From Polytrichum commune (Eukaryota; Streptophyta; Polytrichopsida; Polytrichales; Polytrichaceae), in the NCBI GenBank assembly GCA_950295325.1, contig OX485804.1:30442001-30506000 (forward strand): 64,000 bases of DNA. Reading direction: 5' to 3'. This document shows positions 1-11,320 of the stretch, piece after piece. The first letter of the stretch is position 1. Each line of letters begins with the position of its first letter. The translations under genes and the position numbers were made by a program. A model generated the notes under the pieces. That model worked only from the letters and a program-made list of their open reading frames with translations, made no database searches and was not told where the DNA came from.

Positions 1-4
1 TGTA

Positions 5-612
5 GAAGATAGTGAAGTACTTATAATTATTCAATAAGTGGTAGATCTTAAGAGGATGTTCCGGTTATACCGAATTAGCAGAACACCGTGGACCGATTCA
101 AGAATCTCAAAGAAAGTAAACAGATTGCTCAAGTTGTACCAATTCATGCTGTTGATGATGAGGATTGTCTGCAGGTCCTACCTAGATCAACTTCCTCCTG
201 AAATCATGTTGTCTTCCATTGTGAATCTGGAATTCTTCGATCTCTTCTGGAGAACAGATGTGGTGTATGATGTGAATCGAAGATAGTGAAATACTTGTAA
301 TGGTTTAATAGGTAGATCAGCTTTGGAGGATGTTCCAGTTCCACCGAGCAGAAGACAGTCGTCGACTAAGTAAAGTATCTCAATGAAAGTGGACGGATTG
401 CTCAGATTGTACCAGTGGATTCAGTTGATGAGGAGATTGTCTGCCTAGGCTAGGCAACCAATCACCGGAGCAGGTCCTAAGCAGATCAACTTCCTCTTGA
501 AATCATGCAGTCTTGCATTGAGAATCTGCAATTCTTCTACCTCGCCTCAAATCTGCTGTGGTGTACTCGATACATTTACAAGATAGTAAAGTTTGTGAAA
601 TTGTTCACAAAT
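5..612. repeat. Tandem repeat, about 275-300 bp unit, 2.1 copies
   Basis: Unit 1 starts at 5 and unit 2 at 279, both with GAAGATAGTGAARTACTT; a third partial start is seen near 582. Matching landmarks in both units include GGATGTTCC, GGATTGCTCARRTTGTACCA, GATTGTCTGC and AGATCAACTTCCTC. The second unit carries a roughly 30-bp insertion around 450-470. No reading frame is kept between the units, so this looks like non-coding satellite-like DNA rather than a coding repeat. Confidence 0.75.
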
Positions 613-1977
613 CCCTTGAACAAAGCTTCCTTTCGTGGGGAAAGTGTTTAAAATGACTGTTCGATCTGTTCCAGTAAGACCGAGGTTCACCAGCTTCTTC
701 TTTCGAGCCGGCAGGAATTACAAGAGAAATTGGTGTTCAGTCATCTTAATTCTCGGTTGTACAATGCAATAGAATCAATTTGAATCCCAAACCAAAATAA
801 AAAATTTGTGAAAGGGCAGCTCCCAATGACAGCTGGTCTTCTTTTGGTGATCAAGCCGTGCAGTTATCTGAAGAATGATGAGTATCTGCCGAAAGAATGA
901 TGGGAGCAGTTTAGGTTCGGATGCTCTAGTGCCACCGATGATAGAAGTACTTGTCCTTCATTTTACGAGCACATATTGTAAACGTTTTGGTTAATCTTCA
1001 TGCCCCACGCTTCAATATAATTGTTTGGCTAACGGTGGTATTGGTAGCTCATCACATGACTTCACTACATGGCAACGTGATCTAATTCCTTCCTCAATAA
1101 AAAGGATATTCTATCATTTTCCCTTGAATATATCAGTTCTCTCCCAGCACTGTTCTTGCAAAATTAAGTCCATCTGTATTTCTTCAATCAGCTGGCCCGC
1201 GACACCGTTGTAATCTATCAGTACATATAGAGCAGAGTTAATAACGTCGCTTGTAGAGGGATATGGTCATGGAGTTCTTTTGTCTCGCGTATCAACGTTG
1301 CAGATATGTATTCATTGGATCGACCTTCGTATATGCTTAAGAAAAATCTCTCTAGTGAAAAAACATAGCGATATTAAAAATTGTCTCTGCTTTCTGCGGA
1401 TTTCAAACGTTGTGTACTCGGAGACATAAAGGACCGGCCATGGCCGGAAATATAGCGTAATCAGGTTCAAGTCCTCTCAGAATGAAGACTCTAGACAATT
1501 CTGACCTAAGCCATTCAATTCGAAGGTATCAAAGGAACATCAAGTTCATTCAAGTGCACACAATTTTATCTAGATTACTGACTCAGTAGATGTTTGTAGC
1601 CTAGATACACCCTGCCATTTCACCAGTTGACAGCAAAAAGAGTTGATCGTATGAACAGATTGAAACATTCATAACTTATCAGAAATGCGAACGTCTACTC
1701 TGAGAAGTCGGAGCTGCTACGCATGTTAAATTTCACCTCGTAATCAGCAGAATCATGCTGCACCATTCGATTATTCAAACGGCCTGATATAAAATTTGGC
1801 TTCCTCCTAGAGATTCTGCCCTCCGGTACCTCTATCTTTATCTGTAGGCTCTAACTAGATCGACCCCAAGATTTGACACCTCGATAGACGTCATGAAGGA
1901 AATAAAGTTCTTAGAAAGTCACTATTTACAGGGGGCGTAATATTAGTTTAAAACAAACCCTTCCCGCAATGCATGTA
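613..1977. other. No gene seen
   Basis: Only short unsupported reading frames and no recognisable protein, RNA gene or repeat structure. Composition is ordinary AT-rich intergenic DNA. Confidence 0.5.
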
Positions 1978-2160
1978 CGCTCTTGTTATGTTCGGGGAAA
2001 ACCGACGGCTAGTTCATCATCAGCCAATGGATTTCCCCTCATGGCTGGTCCAAATTTCCAACCATCGGATGGCAATCCGACTGTAATTTCAATCCTCCAG
2101 CAATTAGTCGATGGACCAGAAAATGTCCAGGTTATGTAGCCGATTCTTCTTGTGAGTTAG
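1978..2160 (+). repeat. Dispersed repeat, family shared with 54.8 kb and 55.6 kb
   Basis: The segment around TTCGGGGAAAACCGACGG resembles TCCGGGGAGAACCGGCGG at 54821 and GGGAGAACCAACCGCTAC at 55585, each followed by TAGTT or TATAG and a further GAACCGG/GAATTGG/CCAATGG-like block. It appears to be an old member of a dispersed family; no terminal structure can be assigned to this copy. Confidence 0.4.
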
Positions 2161-3620
2161 TGGATTTCAGCCAGAAGCATCCAGAGCGATATTTGTCTGG
2201 GGCATCTGATGATGCACTTGAGGAAGTACCCTAAACCTTAAACTTTTTGAATTATGCAACCTTTCCATGACCAAATCCAATTGCTTCTATGAAGAATTGG
2301 GAGACCCTTGGCCTTCAAGCGGTGAAGGCATTGCTAGGTTCAATTCTTGCCAAGGATATTAACTCTTCAAATTTAAAGTTTTGAACATGCCTTTCTTTTC
2401 ACTTATTCAAGATTTTGTACTAAGAAATGATTTCTAATAACTTTTCATACATTTTTTAAACAATTAGTGCCGATATGAATTCCATTTAATCGGATATTGG
2501 CCAATGAAAATATGAAAATATAGGCAATTGGCCGATTGATTTTACAAAAGACTGGCTCTTGCCGATGTAAAAAAATCCGACCCTTTGTAGCAACTACCGG
2601 CAATTAGCCACTAAGGCTTCAAAAACTTCCCAAACTCTGCTCTCTTGAACTTCACCTAAATGGTCCCATGCTTATGAGGATCAAGAATAATTCTTAATAA
2701 AAACCACACTGTCGAGACTTTGTGCATGGTATTCTATCTGACCAATTAGTGACATCAACTAAAGCACATAGATAGAAGGTCCACATGTTTCGTATGGCTG
2801 TGTCCACTACGCTCACAATATTCTAATAAATTTTCTGATAAATTCATAATAGACAGACACATTTGACCAATTAGGTCTCGTACGTGCAGCACCAGCAAGA
2901 ATTGATTGCCGACTTTGAATGTCAAACAAGTAGTGCTCAATATAATCCTACGTACAAGCGGAAAATCTTTGGAACAAATCAAAAGCACCTACTTTCTCCA
3001 GATCATAGAGTCACTCTGGAAATTCGGAGAGTCAACAACAGTAGACTACATCAATGATCCACTTGCTCCCGGTAGCATTAATTTCTGACTTCAATTGAGC
3101 CCAGGTATCACCACTATTCTCCTGTGAATCGATCCAGTTAAAACTCCAACACGAAAGTGTTTTGTGTCATGGCCACATGTCAAAGTGACCCTCCTTCCTT
3201 GTAGTGAGATGTGATCGATTCTGTGATGTTCTGAACCATACTTAAGCTTATATGGAATGAAGGCTCACCTACATATAAAATGTAAATGAAATTCATTGGA
3301 TCACTCCTATTTGGCATGCTCGTCATGTATGATGGAGATATGACGTTCCTGGTATATGCTTGTCATGTATGACATTCCTGAATCCTTCTCCTCTCCAATT
3401 TTTAGAGCAGATGAATTTGTTTCTTTCCCATCACCAAAGCATCCAACTACACTCTAACCTCCTTAATATCATGCCTGTGGCAACCAAAGTGCACGTAATA
3501 TTAAGGATGTCTAAAGTGTTAACATTGACGCGTGATAATAGAGAATTAGTGTAGCGTGTGACACAAAGTCAACATTGACAATTATGACAATGATGGCAAT
3601 GTGATGCATGCAAGCGTGCA
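2161..3620. other. No gene seen
   Basis: AT-rich intergenic DNA. Two short frames overlap near 2755-3088 on opposite strands, but neither resembles a known protein and neither has intron or start context. Confidence 0.45.
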
Positions 3621-3628
3621 GTTTACGT

Positions 3629-4043
3629 CTTGGGGAGTGCATTTAAAGTTAAAGACTAGGAATCACGTGAGTGCGTACTTTTGACCCCCCTATGTATGTA
3701 CTAAAAAATCATCTAAAATTTGTAAAAAAAATATAAAGTTGTTAAACACAATCTAAAGTTCTTGTGGAATAAATTCCAAAAAATAATCAATTGTAAATAT
3801 TTTTAAATTTATTTTTGAAGCAAAAAACAACGCATTTTAGTTCAAACTTCTATCATTTTTTAAAATAAATTTTAAAAACTTTTCGTCCTGAAATTTATAC
3901 CAAGTGATAGATATATACATAATGATTTGGCACTTAAAAAATCTTAATTTAAAAACTATTTTAAGGCCAAGTATTGTAGGGGGTATGCCATTAAAACGCA
4001 CTCACGTGTATTCCTAATCTTAACTTTAAGTGCACTCCCCGGG
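3629..4043. mobile_element. MITE with about 45-bp terminal inverted repeats and 8-bp target duplication
   Basis: The left end (GGGGAGTGCATTTAAAGTTA, from 3632) is matched in reverse by the right end (TAACTTTAAGTGCACTCCCC, ending 4040); the arms extend to the GCGT/ACGC at about 3676 and 3997. The 8-bp duplication GTTTACGT lies directly outside at 3621-3628 and 4044-4051. The 415-bp interior is very AT-rich and non-coding. An 8-bp duplication suggests a hAT-derived MITE, but the terminal bases are not a classic hAT end, so the superfamily call is inference. Confidence 0.85.
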
Positions 4044-4266
4044 GTTTACGTTCTTTGATGGATTGTTCTAATGTTAGAACTTGTAATATATGAGAGGGAA
4101 ATGTGACAACAAGGAGGGAGATTTAAACTGAGCACATCTATTCCTTAAGGATCCGAGATATAAGAGAGGGAATGACATTACGGAGGTTAGGATGTAGTAT
4201 GACGTTGTTCATGTGTACAAACAACCGATGCCTTCAATATTCTTGATCTACTCAGTATCCACAGTA

Positions 4267-5109
4267 TAGTCCACTCTCGATATGTGTTACCCTGATAAGT
4301 GTTAAAAATTACATATATTAACAAAAATTACATTCCCCAATATAATCCCCCCAAAAAACACTAGTAAGTGTTAGTTGTTAATTTTTAAGATAATTTATAA
4401 AACTTATGCTCCCCTCTTCAATGAATTCACCTTGATAAGTGTTAATTTGGATGAAAGTGAGGCTATGAATTTAATCACTTGAATGAAATTGACAAAAACC
4501 CTAAACGCTAAACCCTATGGCCTTACTAGAATGATTGGCATTAGTATCTCCAAAGAGTGAACCCACTATGCGTTCATCATTTATGAACTAGAATATGATC
4601 TAAACAATCCTACATCCCTATTGAGGAGGAAACTATAGTTATGCTTGATGAAGAGATGCTGCATCTAATAATGAACCCATTGAAAGAAGTTGACAATGTG
4701 CAAATTGGTGATGTGGTGGTAGATAGAGTAGGATTCAAGGTTGTCGAAAGTGCCTTAGTGACCTTGAAACTGATTTTGGAACAAAGACAAACTGATGGTA
4801 CTCCTCTCATCCATAGTATTCAAAAACTTCGACAAGAAATAGGATCTTGGCATGCACAAGAATCTCATCAAATTCCTATAGACTCGTTCTTCCATTACAC
4901 TTAGATGTATAATGACTTTCATATCTTATGTATTTTTGTCATTCATTAATATAAGTGTTATTATTTTTCATTCTAAAGTCACATAAGTATTATTCAATGT
5001 AAGAGTTACAAATTGTCTATGCTACCCCATGAGTGTTAAAGTGTTAACAATACATAAGTGTTACAAGTTTCCTTGCTTGAAAGTGTTAACATATATCGAG
5101 GTTGGACTA
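4267..5109 (+). mobile_element. Internally deleted pogo/Tigger-like element (copy 1)
   Basis: The left end TAGTCCACTCTCGATATGTG is matched in reverse by CATATATCGAGGTTGGACTA at the right end, with a TA on both sides (4265-4266 and 5110-5111). The outer few bases are TATA on both sides, so the exact edge is uncertain by a few bases. Subterminal AAGTGTTA words recur near both ends. The interior keeps only the 3' part of a transposase gene, homologous to that in the element at 50764-51745, and no DDE catalytic region. The element is therefore non-autonomous. Its right end overlaps the target duplication of the next MITE. Confidence 0.75.
4585..4904 (+). pseudogene. 3' remnant of a pogo-like transposase gene with a PIP-box-like tail
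   Basis: The clean frame 4641-4904 gives 87 residues that align with the 3' coding remnant at 51000-51490 through shared blocks such as VVxDxVGFxVxExxLxTLK, IxSIQxLxxE and IDSFF. Upstream, in another frame near 4585, YELEYDLNNP matches YEIEFDLNNP of the other copy, so at least one frameshift has occurred. The protein ends HQIPIDSFFHYT; residues 77-84 (Q-x-x-I-D-S-F-F) fit the consensus PCNA-interacting peptide, which is known in Drosophila pogo transposase. No catalytic residues remain. The function is lost; the identification as a pogo-class C-terminus is inference from TIRs, TA duplications and the second copy. Confidence 0.65.
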
Positions 5110-5116
5110 TACATTG

Positions 5117-5581
5117 GGGCTAGGGATTTGTGATGTCTAAGTGAACTCATCCATAGTGGATGAAGGGGCTCTAGTAAAAGCAAGTCTCCTACAAGGTCAG
5201 TGGCCCATTCATTCCAACATGATTTCTTTGGACTTATTTAGGGTCTATGTTCCTATATTCAAAGTCAAATCATCCAAAAATATTCATTTATATGCTATAA
5301 TATAACTCATTGCACTTTCACCTTCGTAATGTATTGGGCTAGGGATTTGTGGTGTCTACATAGACTCATTCATTGTGTAGGTGAAAACATAATATACTAT
5401 ATTATAGCCCATAAATAACTATTGCAAGACGAGTTGACTTCGAAAAGAGCATCAGAGTACTTAACTTAGTCCAATGGAGTCTAGGTGGAATGAATTGCCC
5501 CTCAAAACTTGTAGGAGACTAGTTTTTGCTAGAGCCCTTTCATTCATGTTCGGAGTTTACATAGATGCCACAACTCTCAAG
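5117..5581. mobile_element. Long-arm foldback MITE, 9-10-bp target duplication (MULE-like)
   Basis: The left half (GGCTCTAGTAAAAGCAAGTC near 5168 and CATTCATTCC near 5208) is repeated in reverse in the right half (GACTAGTTTTTGCTAGAGCC near 5519 and GGAATGAATTG near 5488). The inner pair GCTATAATATA / TATATTATAGC continues the stem to about 5330/5380. CTATACATTG occurs immediately outside on both sides (5107-5116 and 5582-5591). A 9-10-bp duplication with arms of about 200 bp is typical of Mutator-like foldback MITEs. It inserted across the right terminus of the neighbouring pogo-like element, so it is the younger of the two. Confidence 0.75.
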
Positions 5582-6020
5582 CTATACATTGTTGCATGGT
5601 ACTATGTAATTTAGGTGTACCGACACCCAAGTATAACATTACTCGGCACCAAGTGTTTGTTGAGTATACCCTTAGAATGTAATACCGTTGATAGGCCAGT
5701 TCGACAGTAAGGTGTCGAATAATTAATTTAATTTTTACTTTTTACATTCGACGGATGAAATAATATTTTCATCGAAATTCGACGGATGTGAGTAGTAATT
5801 TCTCATTCATTCGACTGTTCCTAACAAACTGTAACGGAATTGCACGTTTCATGATCATAATTGGTTTGTTCCAAAAATCTACTCAAGAAACTCTAAACCT
5901 TTGAGAGCATTTCCTATATTTGCTTAGGGTTTAGAACACAAACTTTCTACTATAGTGTTTCTCCTCCTTCTGCTGTAGGAAGTCATAGCTTCATAGTTTT
6001 GTGTATGTCAAGTAGGAGCA

Positions 6021-7870
6021 ATGACGCTTGGTGAGAAGAAGCAAACTATGTTGACTTCCATGTTTACTAAGATCTCACATGAGGAGAGAGAGTGTGTTGT
6101 TGCAGAAGAATTTGATCAATTAAAAGCCATAGCTACAACTAAGAAGGAGATTCAAGGAGAAATTGTAGAGAAACGCCAAGTTGGACGCCCAAGGAAAAAT
6201 ACCATGCTTATATGCCCAAGTACAAACAAACAAGAGGAGGAGGAGCATACTGCAAGGAGGAAGAAATCTCAACATTTACAAAAGAAAAGGCATTCATACA
6301 ATATGTGGTTCATCAATGACCTCTTTCTACCAATTCAAGAGGCAGTTAAGAGGTATGGAAGGATACAAGCTGCAATTCACTACTTGGAAATTTCTTTTAG
6401 AACACCTGGAGGTTCTAATCCTTACAAAAAAACTAGGAAGATCAAGTTTATATGACCGGTTTGATTAAAAAAGATAATTACAAGCTAATTACAAGGAAGC
6501 AGCAAACCTAGGACATCACCCAAAGAAACAAGATCAAAACTTGTCAATTCTAGAGAATTACCCCCATGTTCATGATCAACTTGTATCCAAGTTGCAAAAA
6601 ATAAGAAAAGTTGGACAAACTCTCCTCATTTCCATTGTACAACCCATTCTTAGAGGAATGTTTAAGGCTCTTGCTCCTCAACTTCTTGATGATAGACCTG
6701 GATGTTTCACAGTGTCAAGACAATAGACAAATGAATTCATGAAAGTCTATATGAATTGGACAATTAGAAAATGTATTACTGCTGCAAGTAAATTACCATT
6801 AGATTGGATGGAGCAAGGACTTAACATGAATTACATGGTAGCTTACCTTGCTAAAGTTTATGGCATCCCATCATCTCTTGTGGTCAATTCAGACCAAACG
6901 GGTATCCATTTGGTACCTGCAGCAGGGGGTAAAACATGGGATGCAAAAGGTACAAAGATGTCAAAATTTTAGGCATGGAGGACAAAAGGCGGATCACATG
7001 TGTTATGTCCTCTAGTGCTAGTGAAGAGTTTTTGCCAATTCAAGCAATATTCACATGGAAAACAATAAGATGTTTACCAAAACAAAGTGATGAAAAGATT
7101 AAATGCATGGAGGCATGATGGCATTTTACCTTAAGTTTTCTCCAAATCATTGGAGTACACTCCATACCTCTCAACAATTTGTTGAAGAGATTTTAGAGCC
7201 CTACTTGGCTTCCAAGATTATCCTGCACAATCTCCCAAAAGACCAGAAGTTAATATGGTTGATTGACTCATAGTCTGTGCACAAAAGTTCAGAATTTTTG
7301 GATTGGATTAAATCCAAATATGCAAATATCCTAGTGATATTTGTTCCTGCCAATTGTACTTCTAAGCTACATTCAGCTAATGTTATTTTGCAAAGGCCAT
7401 TTAAGCATGCATTTAAGTTAGAATTTCACAATTGGACAGCAACAAAGGTGAAATTACAAATTGAAGCCAATGGAGAACTTGAAGTTGATCTAAGCATGAA
7501 TAACTTGAAACCACACATCCCTGCATGGTTGTTCTCAGCTTGGGCACATGTCAAAAAGATGGAAGCTATGATACAGAAAGGGTGGTAGAAATGTGGGTTT
7601 GAGAGAGTTTTCTTACCTACATTCCAATTGAAGGCAATGGAGGTGAATGTTAAATCTCCTCTCTTTACCGTGAACCATGACTTGAAGGAGAATGTTGAAG
7701 AAGAAGATGTTTCTAATCCAACCATACCACTCATGAATGTGGTTGAAGAATGCTTGGATGCAAATGTTGAAGCACCAACATCATCATTTGTACATGGAGC
7801 AACAACAAATAAGAGAAAGAATACATCTAAAAATATTGACAAGAGAGGTAAACAGAAAACCTTAACCTAG
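6021..7870 (+). pseudogene. Broken pogo/CENP-B-class DDE transposase gene
   Basis: Successive frames give one transposase interrupted by stops and frameshifts. The N-terminus (from 6021) contains a KRQVGRPRKN AT-hook-like motif at about residues 51-60. The middle (6541-6726, 6739-6972) has VVNSDQTGIH with the first catalytic Asp. Then follow LGMEDKRRITCVMSSSASEE (from 6970) and, in a further frame, LID before a stop at 7272 where the second Asp is expected. The block PANCTSKLHSANVILQRPFK (7345-7404) has Asn where family members usually carry the third catalytic Asp. A 200-residue tail runs to the TAG at 7868. Family role: cut-and-paste transposition at TA sites. At least three frame changes plus four in-frame stops make it inactive. 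Element ends were not found. Confidence 0.8.
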
Positions 7871-7929
7871 TGAGTTTTAAGGTAGACATACTTCATAAAA
7901 TAGTTCATTTAGATGTACTATCAAACTAT

Positions 7930-8337
7930 CATTCTAAATCGGTTCATTGCACATCAATTAGAGAAACTCACAGGCGGTCCATCATCACAGAACTCGATCA
8001 CTGCACGAGCTACCACATTCCCCTATACACACATAGAGGTCAATTATCAATGGAAACATTTCAAGAAATCATGTGCACTTGATAAGATCCAAGACATTGT
8101 TCGCCTGGAAGATCACTCCAATGCTCACATTATTCCATTGAATTCCTCAGGTTCTACAGAAACAAATGTCCACAAATGCAATGACAATAAAGTTGCTCTC
8201 TCACAGTACACGACTTTCAGTCAGGAATTGCTTGATTTGCATATAAGACCTTATGTTGGGTAAGTATTTGGTGCATGCTTGTAGATAGTGTGGAGATTTG
8301 AACAAAGAACATTCTAAATCAGTTCATTGCACATCAA
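7930..8337 (+). repeat. 28-bp direct repeat flanking about 350 bp
   Basis: CATTCTAAATCRGTTCATTG followed by CACATCAA is present at 7930-7957 and 8310-8337 with one difference. Between them is an open frame of 116 codons (7913-8263) that matches nothing I recognise. The pair is too long for a target duplication and may be the residue of a local duplication or of solo repeat ends. Confidence 0.5.
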
Positions 8338-8339
8338 AG

Positions 8340-9855
8340 TCAATTTGGCATGCCAGATTGAGTTGCTAAAATGAGTTTGGTCCTTAATGGACTGGAATAG
8401 GTTGGTCTTCGATCAAATTCAAACACTACCTCTGAGCATGCACCGAAGTGGAATCAAAGGGGACCAAATCCTGACAAAGAGTCCCATTGAGTTAGCGGAT
8501 AGCTCTAATATACACTGGCTTATACAACTCAATAATGCAGTTTAGCTGTGAGGAATCATATGGCTTCAAGTGGACTAGAACGAACATACAATTGATAGTT
8601 TAAGGAGATTACTGAAACTTCTGTAATTTATTTTGAAAAATCTACTCAAATGGGTTTGACTTCCGATACCAGTGATAACCATTTCCACCAAACACTTTGG
8701 CATTTATGTGCTAAGCTGAATCACCACTTAAGAAGTGGCAAAGTGATCAGAACAAACACCTGCGATAAACCGACCATGTTGTATCCACCTTTCAGCTCTG
8801 GTATCTCTTTGACCTCTCAAAAAACTTGAGTTGGTCTCCACTTTCAGTGACTTGATGGTTAACTTTGATATCATATTTGGGACCTAATTGTGTGTATCAT
8901 AAGGATATATCAATGAATCTCTCCTAGTCAATAGATTTTGAGGCTCATAAACACATATGTGCCCAAGGGTAATGCAATGTCATTATTTGGGAGTAAGAGA
9001 GATATTTTGATTAGTACCTTGTAATGTAGAATTGACAAAAAAAAAATTTTAGATTCAAATGGTTGCTACCTTAATTTGAAATTGCTAACATCGTTTTCTA
9101 TTAATCGCGTGTTTAATACCCAAGGGGATTAGAAGCAATGGGCTAACCATATGTTGAATAACATAAGGGCTTAGGATATTCAGTTGGATAACTATAAGAC
9201 ATGTCCACCATCTGAATGTAAAGTATACTCAAACACTCAACTTTACGGTATTCAAAATCACTTGCTATTCATCAACATTTTTCAGTTTCTTCTCCACGGT
9301 CTTTTTTCATGGAATAAGTGAAGGATTATTCTTTAATAAACCTCATTGTAATCTCTAACATAAGAATTGTAGTCTAAATTCGAGATCGTTGGAGGAAATA
9401 GATGGACACTCAAAGACTCTCCCTGAAAGAAATGAATTTGTAAAGTCAAGAATAATGCTCCACTATATTGTCACAATCATAAATGAAAGGTTTAACTAGG
9501 AAATTAAGAAACACTACTAGCATACGAGTCCTACGCAATCATCCCACATCGATGAAAGAACAATGCAAGTCTACCATTATGCTAGATTTGCAAAATTTAT
9601 AATTACATGGGGCAAGTTTCTAGTAACATAGGGTCACTTTTAAAATGTTATGTCAATGATACACAATGGTATAGCTTATACATAAAATGTAGGACCCTTC
9701 TTCATTCAAGTCCAACTTTTTCATTCATTGAAGCCTTTTACGTTCTCAAATTATATCCAAACTAGGTATTTGTAAAGTATTTTTTGAATCATTTTAATAA
9801 TAGTAAAATTAGCATTGCATAATTCCAAATGGTACATAACATTATTCAACTACAT
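8340..9855. other. No gene seen
   Basis: AT-rich intergenic DNA without a supported frame, repeat or RNA gene; a short poly-A run is present near 9041. Confidence 0.45.
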
Positions 9856-9859
9856 GGTT

Positions 9860-10080
9860 GTGGTCCATTCTATATTTAGCATCCAACATGGGCGTCCACT
9901 ATCTTACCTTCATGGGAAGAAACTTAGAAAATAAGAAGAAATTGATGCCGGTACTTCTAATGAATAGTGCTTGTTGTATAGTAAGAATATTGTGAAAAGT
10001 GTTGGTATTTCCAATTTTAATGTTGTTATTAATAGTAATTATAGGGAATAATATTGGGATGAACATTCGATGTCACTAAG
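9860..10080 (+). repeat. Dispersed repeat, second copy at 58.2-58.4 kb
   Basis: GGAAGAAACTTAGAAAATAA occurs at 9915 and again at 58258, both preceded by CCACTATCTT and followed by GAAGAAAYTGAT and by similar AATAGT/AATATTRTGAA words up to GATGAACRTT. Similarity covers about 200 bp in the same orientation. The copy at 58 kb begins shortly after the hAT-like MITE. Confidence 0.6.
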
Positions 10081-10266
10081 GCGCTATGAATGGAGGGTGT
10101 GTGGTCGTGGGCAAACCACATCCAAGCTATCCATTCACAGAGCCCCAGCCTATGGTCTACAAAACTGCTCGGGCATCCCCCCAAAAAAAACTTTCAACAG
10201 ATGAAATTTTGGCAGATGAAAAATCAATGTTTGCAAGATGAAGGGGTTGATTGTTCATCCCATCGT

Positions 10267-10376
10267 ATGAGAGCATTTGTGTGGGATTTTGAAGGTTCCC
10301 AAAGGGATCCTGAAGTTCCCAATGGAGCTTACGCAACCCTCTGGGAACCTTCAAAATCCCACACAAACGCTCTCAT
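10267..10376. repeat. 35-bp-arm hairpin
   Basis: The arm 10267-10301 (TATGAGAGCATTTGTGTGGG and onward to GGTTCCCA) is the reverse complement of 10342-10376 with one mismatch. The loop is 40 bp. It is probably a decayed MITE or foldback end. Both strands show short frames here only because of the symmetry. Confidence 0.8.
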
Positions 10377-10432
10377 ATAATCGGTTAAATTTCATTTCAT
10401 TTAAAGGTTGGTCATTAAAAGGGGCTTGTAGC

Positions 10433-10778
10433 CTCGGGGGGGGGCAGTGTGTTAAAAAGTTAAGGATATAGGTGCGAACAACCACTATTTTATAGGGGGG
10501 TATTACTTTCAATTCTCTTTTTTTTTTCACATGCTATCATTATGTAAAATTCTACTTTGGGTTAATAGAAAAATGGCTTGCATTACTTATAATTCCAAAT
10601 TACCTATTATTCCGTACCCTATAGTACTTTAAAGATGTCCAGTGCCATTTTTGATACCCTATATTACTCTTAAGTCCATTTATAATTTTTAGCCCCCATG
10701 TTTTTAAAATACCCTATCATTTGTTCGCACGTATATTGCTACTCCAACCAATGACTACCCCCCCCCCCCCCCCCCCGA
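10433..10778. mobile_element. MITE ending in G/C homopolymers, 9-bp target duplication
   Basis: GCTTGTAGC is duplicated at 10424-10432 and 10779-10787. The element starts CTC plus nine G and ends with nineteen C plus GA, so the termini are inverted repeats made largely of a homopolymer. A second inverted pair inside (GTGCGAACAA near 10471 and TTGTTCGCAC near 10722) supports the same symmetry. Length is 346 bp, non-coding. A 9-bp duplication points to a Mutator-like element. Confidence 0.8.
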
Positions 10779-11320
10779 GCTTGTAGCTAATGGCAAGTAC
10801 CCTTGGTTCTACCTTTTGAGAAGGAAGAGATAGGAGTTCAAACCTCCCCATTGGCATCATCTCCTGCACAAGTCCTTTTGATGAAGGACTTAGTTTGAAA
10901 AAAATCATCCAACATTCATGAGTGGATGGAGGTGGAGATTTCATCCAATGTGAAGTCTTTCAAGCTCTACCTGAGGGGAAGAGAAGCCAGAAGTTGGGGC
11001 AACATAGGAACCTTTAGATTTGTCAGATCGCAATCGACTAGCCCCCGACCACACGGGAGACGTTCTCAGCGTCTCAATGACGCATATGGACAAAGTTTCC
11101 TTTGAATATTCCTTCAATGAACACTAAATCATGTGCACAGTGCCGGGAGCACAACTCCACCCAAATCTCCAAATTTAACCTGAATGTATGAATAATAAAC
11201 GGATATTTCCAGTTTGTTCGAGGGGCCCATGAAATATAATTGACATATTCCAGGGTCATGGAGCCGGTCCACATGGCTAATAGTGTTTAGTGAGACTTGA
11301 CACTAAAGACCATTTTAAAG

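Noticed and set aside
10810-10860. tRNA-like GAGTTCAAACCTCCCC segment
   Set aside because: Only a T-loop-like match is present; no acceptor or anticodon arm can be folded around it. At most a SINE-type fragment.
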